A DNA stretch of 64,000 nucleotides from assembly GCA_002633025.1 (NCBI GenBank), contig NMRB01000176.1, forward strand, positions 224,013 to 288,012. The letters are read 5' to 3'. Source of the DNA: Notospermus geniculatus. Its lineage: Eukaryota; Nemertea; Pilidiophora; Heteronemertea; Lineidae. Positions 60,801 to 64,000 of this stretch are shown one piece after another (the stretch's first letter is position 1; each line of letters begins with the position of its first letter). The notes beneath the pieces are model-generated. The model was not told the origin of the DNA. It saw only the letters and a program-made list of their open reading frames with translations, and made no database searches. The position numbers and the translations under genes were made by a program.

Positions 60801-61878
60801 GCAAAAGGTGTGACTTATCATATTTTCTCTCTTCAGACTCATTTGTTTGTAAACATAAGGATATGATGGGTAAAACTGTGGAGTATGCCAGTCCCTACCT
60901 CTATCCCATGACAATAATGTACAGCATCATTGCTACAGGTAAGATTGAACAGAAGTTAAACTGTATGTGACTAATTGGGCACTGAAATCAGAGACGTGTG
61001 CTGTGGAACATGTGTTGGTCTGTTAAGATAGCTCCTACTCTATATGCTGCTGTATAAAAACTTAAAATACATTCCTGAACTACCATATACTTTCAGGGAT
61101 TTTATACATCATGTGGCGCAACGTTGGCAATCCTCTAACGAAGGATGTCGCCTACGACGAGGAAACTCTACGTCAGAAAAAGAAGTATCAAGTACGTGTT
61201 GATTGTCACGGATCCAATCGCGGCCTTTTCTGCGGGATTTTCATTCTCGTTGGTGCTGTTGTGACAATGATTGTTTTCTATGTTCTTGTGCAGAAGAAAG
61301 AGTTCATTGACTCCGCCATCATTGTCGTCTACTCATCGGAAATTACGCTTTACGTGCTCACGAGTTTAGCAGCCATCTTTGCTTTCATTAAGATGAGGAA
61401 TATGAAATTTCTCGGCGATAGGGACAATGTCCTGGATGAAACTCTCTTACTTATTTCAACCAGTGGTGTTTACATTTACGGTTTATTCAGCCTACTGGCT
61501 GGACGATATCACACGAATGTCTCTGGCGGCACTTTACTCATAATCTCGGGTGCTGTAGTCCTGGTCGAGGCAACACTACAGACTCTTTTCATTTGTAACG
61601 GACTTCGCCGAGCGTCGTACAGGAATACTCAGGAACATCACAAACCCGGTCGTGAGTTTGTGACGTTTTTATTAATCTGTAACATAGCCATGTGGGGAAT
61701 CAACACGTTTGAAAAACTCCGGTTGGACTACAACCCGGTCCAAGCTCAATTCTACGGTCTTCTCCCATGGAGTATTTGCAGCCATATCTGTATTCCCTTG
61801 AACATCTTGTATCGTTTTCATTCAACTGTTTGCTTAGCAAACGTGTGGAAAGCTGCGTATAAAATCAAAACTCAATAA
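18461..61878 (+). CDS. Otopetrin proton channel with long acidic N-terminal tail
   Basis: Nine exons (18461-18846, 22555-22760, 42907-43057, 58383-58497, 58845-59070, 59914-60074, 60413-60647, 60837-60938, 61097-61878) join with matching phase at all eight junctions, giving about 787 residues. Residues 1-247 are a disordered cytoplasmic tail: Asp/Glu/Ser-rich with GHHHHDDD, then Asn/Ser-rich, then a Pro/Ser segment (TPPATPCSILKNADEKSPRG). Exons 4-9 encode twelve membrane segments: FNVLSSLYAIGLVVLGTVLP (TM1), FYIFLYSGAIIFLIYVYVYL (TM2), the conserved FAKFGLMHMIGANLCVW (TM5), YLYPMTIMYSIIATGILYIM (TM6) and REFVTFLLICNIAMWGINTF (TM11). Otopetrins are dimeric proton-selective channels of the plasma membrane (family knowledge). 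Exon 1 (3' part), 2 and 3 occur twice through apparent haplotype duplication. Confidence 0.9.
19469..19905. mobile_element. Inverted-repeat transposon present in one copy only
   Basis: Ends carry TGCGTAATTAATTCTATG and its mirror, with GCGCGCGC inside each. The matching site in the second copy (near 23625) is uninterrupted and has a single TAAGG, which is repeated around the insertion here. Confidence 0.7.
19956..20094. mobile_element. Small palindromic element CCCAG...CTGGG
   Basis: Ends CCCAGGAAAAAATGAATCAT and the mirror of CCCAGCAAAAAATGAACCAT; the centre repeats ACTATGAACTTCAC. Absent from the matching site at about 23678. At most GG is duplicated. Confidence 0.7.
22064..22098. mobile_element. 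Ultrashort palindromic element, 35 bp, 7-bp target duplication
   Basis: Starts CTTGGA and ends TTCCTCCAAG, with TTGGAGGAA inside its left arm. TATCAAT flanks both sides (22057-22063 and 22099-22105). Its allelic copy is at 25573-25607. Confidence 0.6.
22555..22760 (+). CDS. Otopetrin exon 2
   Basis: Acceptor TTTCCAG before 22555, donor GTAAGG at 22761. Encodes WVPSKPKERKEQTNLNQKSN, a Ser-rich stretch and TAVTELDNFGMINGDS. Takes two nucleotides from exon 1 and leaves one. Confidence 0.8.
22824..23031 (+). CDS. Otopetrin exon 1, 3' part, second (probable allelic) copy
   Basis: Matches 18637-18846 with a few substitutions, including the same GTAAGA donor at 23032. It begins abruptly within the exon, with no acceptor before it, at the junction where the second copy of the 4-kb block starts. 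Confidence 0.8.
25573..25607. mobile_element. Ultrashort palindromic element, allelic copy
   Basis: Same 35 bases and same TATCAAT flanks (25566-25572 and 25608-25614) as at 22064, so the insertion predates the two haplotypes. Confidence 0.6.
25697..26449. mobile_element. Inverted-repeat element CAATTGG(T/C)GC
   Basis: Left end CAATTGGTGCACGGG..GGGTGAC; right end mirrors it (GTCACCC..CGCCAATTG). Contains repeated GGCGGAAATAATTATGGGC units (25800-25930). Absent from the other copy near 22170. Confidence 0.6.
26452..26846. mobile_element. Inverted-repeat element TTAGCACACCTC with ACGT-rich interior
   Basis: TTAGCACACCTCT at the left and AGAGGTGTGCTAA at the right. The interior (26585-26825) is crowded with GACGTCA/GACGTAA words and GGTAACATTACG palindromes. 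It abuts the 25697-26449 element and is likewise missing from the other copy. Confidence 0.6.
27214..27419 (+). CDS. Otopetrin exon 2, second (probable allelic) copy
   Basis: 206 nt, same splice sites and phase as 22555-22760 and almost identical sequence. Confidence 0.8.
27577..27900. repeat. Dispersed repeat, copy 2
   Basis: Moderately diverged copy of 17147-17460, in otopetrin intron 2. No inverted ends or poly-A tail was seen. Confidence 0.5.
27901..29500. other. Otopetrin intron 2, unique AT-rich sequence
   Basis: No exon supported. Open frames such as 27910-28221 (plus) lack splice context and family resemblance. An AATAAA occurs near 29055 without a gene attached. Confidence 0.4.
29503..29892. 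repeat. G-rich transposon-like element
   Basis: Left end GGTGCGTAGGCTGGGGGGTG and a right end reading AGGGCGTTAGGCTGGTC on the minus strand. Contains AAAATTTTCTGGGGGAGGCC like the ends of the 13085-15122 element. Target duplication not defined. Confidence 0.4.
31637..32053. mobile_element. Palindrome-rich MITE, TA target
   Basis: Ends CT(A/G)TCACACCT...GGATAGCGTTAA(C/T)GGAC mirror each other over about 45 bp. TA lies on each side (31635-31636, 32054-32055), as in mariner-type insertions. The interior holds further palindromes (GTTTTGTGCATGCACAAAAC). Confidence 0.6.
32241..32739. mobile_element. MITE with perfect 40-bp inverted ends
   Basis: 32241-32280 is exactly mirrored by 32700-32739 (begins AAGGGGCTTACAGGTCGACA). 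The interior repeats GTCGAC at least six times in all. No target duplication is obvious. Confidence 0.7.
33975..34150. repeat. Dispersed SINE-like family member
   Basis: TTGCATGGGACAGT, a variable part, then CAAGT.GAAGACCCCATCC.AGTGAG..ATGAGTAG. Related copies are at 35020-35195 (allelic), 35885-36130, 38985-39168 and 39550-39775. No tRNA promoter boxes were identified with confidence, so the class is unsure. Confidence 0.45.
34178..34475 (+). mobile_element. GTCCGTCGTC-family element, 3' part
   Basis: Holds two repeats of GTAA..CCGAAAATC.TCAAAGTGCTGTAACTCAG, GCCAGGTGGCGTAAACC, and the family 3' end TCCATGGACCATTTCA followed by TT and host sequence. The other haplotype copy (33443) lacks it. 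Cut on the left by the N. Confidence 0.6.
35885..36130. repeat. Dispersed SINE-like family member
   Basis: Contains TTGCATGGGACAGT, CCTTGTATACC, AAAAGACCCCATCCAAGTGA and ATGAGTAG in the same order as the other copies, with an internal inverted duplication (CTCCCACAGCAGGG / CCCTGCTGTGGGAG). Confidence 0.45.
36707..37063. mobile_element. MITE with 44-bp inverted ends
   Basis: Begins TGCAGCGGTCAATGTAAACC; the right end mirrors it with one mismatch. TGA lies on both sides (36704-36706, 37064-37066), a possible 3-bp target duplication. Interior repeats GTGTCGAA. Confidence 0.75.
37850..37886. mobile_element. Ultrashort palindromic element, 37 bp, perfect arms, 7-bp target duplication
   Basis: CTTGGAGGAATTATACTG (37850-37867), a single T, then the exact mirror (37869-37886). 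GGTGGAA flanks both sides (37843-37849 and 37887-37893). The element consists of nothing but its two inverted ends. Confidence 0.7.
38638..39773. repeat. Direct duplication with a lone N at 39170
   Basis: 38638-39169 matches 39171-39773, which has small extra pieces (39409-39443 and near 39570-39610). Includes the SINE-like family member. Confidence 0.75.
42500..42625. mobile_element. MITE upstream of otopetrin exon 3
   Basis: Ends TAG(C/G)GAGTTTTC and mirrored AAACACCAACACGAACG/CGTTCGTGTTGGCATTT. Same family as 43098-43229. Copy in the second block: 47443-47567. Confidence 0.6.
42907..43057 (+). CDS. Otopetrin exon 3
   Basis: Acceptor TTCCAG before 42907, donor GTAAGT at 43058. Encodes GINTDSPPLSRSSKPPSFLN and TPPATPCSILKNADEKSPRG up to the first membrane segment. 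Leaves two nucleotides that complete a Thr codon with exon 4. Confidence 0.8.
43098..43229. mobile_element. MITE downstream of otopetrin exon 3
   Basis: Ends TAG(A/G)GAGTTTT, interior CCCCCAAACGCCAACGCGAA and its diverged mirror. Only 40 bases after the exon's donor site. Copy in the second block: 48037-48173. Confidence 0.6.
43347..43379. repeat. Palindrome ACTGAGAGCGAT...ATCGCTCTCAGT
   Basis: Twelve-base arms around GAGCGCTG in otopetrin intron 3; present, slightly decayed, in the second block near 48287-48319. Confidence 0.5.
44423..45370 (+). mobile_element. Complete GTCCGTCGTC-family element
   Basis: Starts AGCTCACCTGGGGTGAGCT (hairpin) with GTCCGTCGTC repeats and ends TCCATGGACCATTTCA. 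Between them lie about three tandem ~290-bp units (from about 44486, 44786 and 45076), each with GGTAACCGC..GGTGCTATTG, ACTTGGTACATA, GGTCAGATGACCTATGACAC, CCACCAGGTGG and AACTCCTGAACTAATGACTG. The empty site at 40410 shows that only TT is duplicated. No coding sequence. Confidence 0.75.
47846..47996 (+). CDS. Otopetrin exon 3, second (probable allelic) copy
   Basis: 151 nt, same phase and donor as 42907-43057; differences are mostly silent (ACC/ACT, ACT/ACG). Confidence 0.8.
49024..49797. other. Otopetrin intron 3, unique sequence
   Basis: No exon or clear element found. Phase of exons 3 and 4 already matches, so no coding exon is needed here. Confidence 0.4.
49798..50535. repeat. Minisatellite, ~38-bp units in ~116-bp higher-order repeats
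   Basis: Units resemble GGAAGTCTCTTCTCCCCCAA followed by CCACTGCTACGATT. A higher-order period of 115-116 bases is visible at the CAAACCATGCTACGATTAG segments (about 50011, 50127, 50242). Long open frames on both strands (for example 49914-50579 minus) are by-products of the repetition. Further units at 50990-51030, 51476-51620 and 52105-52165. Confidence 0.8.
50393..52603. repeat. Direct duplication with a lone N at 51475
   Basis: 50393-51474 matches 51476-52603, with small indels. The second copy continues into the sequence that follows, while the first stops at the N. Confidence 0.78.
50540..50670. repeat. C-rich degenerate telomere-like repeat
   Basis: Strings such as CCTGACCCCTAAAGCC, CCGAACCCTAACCCGTGACC; a similar tract lies at 51640-51745. 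Not a perfect telomeric array. Confidence 0.5.
52605..52825. repeat. Short direct repeat pair
   Basis: CTCCATAATT..GGTCAAGGGGCTAAGCGGTCTAGT.AAGAGTGAAGGCG occurs at about 52604-52654 and 52771-52823. Confidence 0.6.
53434..54306. mobile_element. Inverted pair of tRNA-related SINE-like units
   Basis: The arms (53434-53570 and 54163-54306) mirror each other, including GATATACCCCACGACGCCAG and ATGCGACGAGCAAGAGAA. The right arm (plus) holds box A-like TGGCCGAGTGG (about 54032) and box B-like GGCTCGAATCC (54076), then CCCGTC and a T-run. The left arm (minus) holds GGGTTTGATTCCC (box B-like, about 53638-53650) before a similar T-rich tail. So each arm appears to be a tRNA-headed unit with a shared 3' body. 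Not a functional tRNA gene. Confidence 0.5.
53667..53890. mobile_element. MITE inside the SINE pair
   Basis: TCAAGCCTGAGAATAA at the left end and its exact mirror at the right, flanked by TATT on both sides (53663-53666, 53891-53894). Interior is full of GGCAGG/CCTGAC/TGTCAGGCAC words. Confidence 0.65.
54601..55085 (+). mobile_element. GTCCGTCGTC-family element, partial
   Basis: GATCACCTGTGAGCTTTTGTCG, GTCCGTCGTCGTCGTCCG, then the ~290-bp internal unit (GTAACCGCTGGGGCTATTGA, ACTTTTCAAGG.CACAGAG). The typical 3' end is missing. Confidence 0.6.
55560..55868. repeat. Minisatellite, ~45-50-bp GCAGTCTT units
   Basis: Degenerate repeats of GTCATCTGCAGCATGTTGCAG then TGGCAGTCTTGAGGA. The array resumes after the inserted element, at 56159 and 56466-56580. 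Confidence 0.7.
55871..56158. mobile_element. CAGGGGCGGATCC transposon inserted in the minisatellite
   Basis: Ends CAGGGGCGGATCC and GGATCCACGCCTG, flanked by GCAGC/GCAGT (one mismatch in 5 bp). Same end type as 13085-15122. A second copy of its right part lies at 56399-56470. Confidence 0.65.
56157..56805. repeat. ~240-bp direct duplication
   Basis: 56157-56390 and 56561-56800 share GCATAATAAGGATGC, GGTGCACCTGAAGTGAATTC and ATACTACCTGAAAGACTGGC, with the transposon right end and minisatellite units between. Confidence 0.65.
57529..57724. mobile_element. MITE, 196 bp, target duplication ATTAT
   Basis: ATGTGTGGC(T/A)GTCTAGGAAA..CCGCC at the left mirrors the right end. ATTAT flanks both sides (57524-57528, 57725-57729). 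In otopetrin intron 3. Confidence 0.7.
58383..58497 (+). CDS. Otopetrin exon 4, TM1
   Basis: Acceptor CTTTGCAG before 58383, donor GTAAAG at 58498. Encodes DSLFNVLSSLYAIGLVVLGT and VLPIAEIFAEPVPHNLFE; the pattern LS.LY..L.VV.G...P..E matches TM1 of arthropod otopetrins as I know them. Confidence 0.9.
58845..59070 (+). CDS. Otopetrin exon 5, TM2 and start of TM3
   Basis: Acceptor CCTTCAG before 58845, donor GTGAGT at 59071. TM2 GFYIFLYSGAIIFLIYVYVY, a basic loop (RKRKRKR), then GSFYLRLGVV entering TM3. Confidence 0.92.
59127..59661. mobile_element. Complex foldback element in otopetrin intron 5
   Basis: GTTCCCACT and its mirror AGTGGGAAC mark the ends. Between them CACGATTTCAATCGTGG-like palindromes and a ~125-bp unit (ATCGTAGAAAAGTTTTGG.CGGTTCAAAA) recur in both directions. 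No coding capacity. Confidence 0.55.
59914..60074 (+). CDS. Otopetrin exon 6, TM3-TM4
   Basis: Acceptor TGGCAG before 59914, donor GTGAGA at 60075. GFGIGSMIHDGLEF completes TM3; RPMLHLGFTFIQLYFIFLNS is TM4. Confidence 0.92.
60413..60647 (+). CDS. Otopetrin exon 7, TM5
   Basis: Acceptor TTTTCAG before 60413, donor GTAAGG at 60648. KYKTFAKFGLMHMIGANLCV is the conserved TM5 of otopetrins; a Ser/Thr-rich cytoplasmic or extracellular loop follows. Confidence 0.93.
60837..60938 (+). CDS. Otopetrin exon 8, start of TM6
   Basis: Acceptor CTTCAG before 60837, donor GTAAGA at 60939. Encodes a short loop and YLYPMTIMYSIIAT. Confidence 0.92.
61097..61878 (+). CDS. Otopetrin terminal exon, TM6-TM12
   Basis: Acceptor CTTTCAG before 61097; TAA at 61876-61878. 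Completes TM6 (GILYIMWRNVGN) and encodes TM7 FCGIFILVGAVVTMIVFYVL, TM8 IVVYSSEITLYVLTSLAAIF, TM9 LLLISTSGVYIYGLFSLLAG, TM10 LLIISGAVVLVEATLQTLFI, TM11 and TM12 WSICSHICIPLNILYRFHST, with a short C-terminus. Confidence 0.95.
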
Positions 61879-64000
61879 TAATTCGGTGCTTCTCTCTCTT
61901 AGCCCTTTCAGTGACCTTTCCCGACAGGTGGAAATCAATGTCATTAAAATATGCCTGTATCATGTGTATGGGAACTTCCAATTTCTGACTACTAACGAAT
62001 TTCTCACCGTTGACATGTATACTATTTACAGCATTACACAAAATGCTCCAGCACTATGGCTGCAAGTGTGCTGCACTGAAGGGGTTAAACATCAGTAAGT
62101 GTTGGTATCTGCACATTTCATTGTCCTATATATCGTTTTGGAAACACTGCTAGTTTTAGAGTCATTGACGATAGTCTTTCATCATGTAAATTGACATGAT
62201 TAACATACATGTACATGTATACATTTTATTTTTCTCAAACCATCTAATCATGAATGTTCAAACACACGAAATTCATGTTTATCATTCTGTGTGGCTAATT
62301 CAGATAAGCATTTTACATTGAACACCACCTTTTAAATTTTCCATACTGCAGTCCAGTTGGTCAGGCTTACAATTCAGACGTTGAATATTGGTGAGCTAGC
62401 CTTCAGGCATTCTCAACACTAAAATCATCACGCTTTTAGCATTATTCAATTTTGTGCCCTTTTCCTCTCACGTAATCTATTGACTGTTGATGCATATTCA
62501 AAACATTTGGGGTCAAAGTATGTCCCGAATAAAGAAATTTGATTTCTTTCACCAGCATGGAGTTTTTTGTACAATTTTTTGAGAAATTTTCGAGGTTATT
62601 TTTGAGGATGCCTTCTGATTGGTCATATTATTGAATAACATGATCTCAGTGGCACGCTAGTCTTTAGAAAAAAATGGCCGCCGTCCTTTTCAACAGTCGT
62701 GTCGAGGAGTCGTGATCGGTACACTCCCGAGCACTGGGGCTATTGTAACATGGTGTACATCGATTGTGTGTGGATGAACTAGGTCACCAAAATAAACAAC
62801 ATGCTGCTTTAAGCCTGGTTTCTCTGACCATCATATTGTCGTAATAGAGATGTACAGATTTCTAATAATGCTGCAGTCTGGTACATAAAAAATTGACTAA
62901 TAAGCAGTTCATAAAAAATTGAGCTGATGGATCTCTGTGGAACTAGATTTGGAATGAAAAATTTGTACAGTTTCTCCATTTTATATGATGCTGGTATTTA
63001 AATCTTGGTATAACCTGATAGTATAAATGACTAACACCTATCGAAGTTCTCTTGAAATGCTTTCTTTTGTAAAAACAACTAAGCGCCAGTGGATTCCAGT
63101 TCCTTTGGAAAGTCATTTTTGTAGGCCAGTATTCAAATTGCCACTACCAATTTACCGTTGGACGGATAGTTTGGGTAGAAATATTTTCTGGAGTTATGTG
63201 TACTTGTCATTTGTACATACATGAAGATGTACATGTCTAATGTTCAGTTTTCGTTGTTGACCATACTAATTGCTAATAATAATAATCTTAGTTGAAATAA
63301 GTTGTAGAGATACCGTTGAGGACTTTTAAAGCTAAATTTTGTTGTTCAATTCCTTTCATTTTCATAATCATCATACATACCGGTAGTAAAAAAGATGACA
63401 AAATTTGTCCATATTCACAAAATCTTTTAACTTTTGTACTATGGATGAATATCCATGTAGGTCTAGTAAATCAAATCATGTAGAACTCTGATAATACATG
63501 TACCGGTAATTTCTAAGTGTATCTCCAGTCGAACTCGAAAATGATATTCACATTTTCTGAGCTTTTTGATAAATTCTACAAGGAATAGATTTTAGTCAAA
63601 ACAAAATTGCTGGTTTTTATGGCAGTGCTGTCTATTGGCTCTTCTTTGGACATTGATTATTGAACTGCAGCGAATAGTCATAGATATTTGACATTTTTGA
63701 AATATTTGTAAAAACTGTTGTATTTATTTGACCTATTTATAACCTTTTAACTCTACTAATTATTTTGCCCATATCAATATCGTAGACTAGAGTTTTTGAC
63801 TTGTCTATCGATTTTATGTTCTTGTTATACCTATATTGTACCCTCGATCTTGTATTTTACAAGAGTGAAATATTTAAGTACTGGTAGGTCTTTGATTATG
63901 AGATATCAACACATAAATACCGGTACATAAAAAAATAAAGACGGTGTAATAAGCCGTGATCTCCAGTCACTGAGATGTGACCTTGAGTCGTGTCTGAGAA
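61879..64000 (+). other. Otopetrin 3' untranslated region and downstream sequence
   Basis: No exon or gene is supported after the stop codon. AATAAA polyadenylation signals occur at 62528-62533 and 63934-63939. The rest is AT-rich with TACATGTA and ACCGGTA words. Where transcription ends cannot be told. Confidence 0.4.

Noticed and set aside
60692-60970. Separate plus-strand open frame overlapping otopetrin exon 8
   Set aside because: It reads through the intron; the true exon is 60837-60938 in another frame with matching splice phase.
1-64000. CRISPR arrays, integrons, prophage or bacterial operons
   Set aside because: No regular spacer arrays, no ribosome-binding sites or dense gene order; the intron-exon structure is clearly eukaryotic.

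Overview
This is animal (metazoan) genomic DNA: coding sequence is split into short exons with GT..AG introns of 0.1-20 kb, and most of the window is introns, short inverted-repeat transposons and simple repeats. Palindromic words such as AGGCCTA, TACATGTA and ACCGGTA are very common throughout. A marine invertebrate, perhaps a deuterostome, is my best guess, but the sequence alone does not settle the phylum.

Three genes are supported. (1) A minus-strand gene at about 0.8-8.1 kb has four phase-consistent exons (8100 to 6327): half of a B-box-like zinc finger, a Ser/Arg-rich linker and the first part of an extended Tudor domain. Two or three more possible exons lie at 2.06-0.84 kb. It looks like a Tudor-domain protein of the RNF17/TDRD type. 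(2) AIMP1 (p43/EMAP-II), plus strand, 11633-17844, has six coding exons and about 303 residues, and appears complete. (3) Otopetrin, a proton channel, plus strand, 18461-61878, has nine coding exons and about 787 residues, with every exon junction in phase. Its first three exons encode a long acidic cytoplasmic tail and its last six encode twelve membrane segments. The gene spans 43 kb because introns 1-3 are full of repeats.

The main structural point is that the window seems to be a mosaic of two haplotypes. At least six blocks occur twice, in direct orientation, with small differences and with transposons present in one copy and absent in the other: 11181-16095, 18637-27481, 33443-35221, 38638-39773, 40158-49023 and 50393-52603. 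Three of these junctions carry a lone N. As a result AIMP1 exons 1 and 2 and otopetrin exons 1 (partly), 2 and 3 appear twice. I annotate one copy of each as the gene and the other as a probable allelic copy.

Because the paired copies act as empty and filled sites, several mobile elements can be delimited exactly. The most interesting is a family of extremely short palindromic insertions (35-37 bp, termini CTTGGAGG..., 7-bp target duplications). Others are a foldback element with tandem ~140-bp units in its inverted repeats, a family with GTCCGTCGTC repeats that duplicates TT on insertion, and a head-to-head pair of tRNA-related SINE-like units. No rRNA, CRISPR, prokaryotic or intact transposase gene was recognised.
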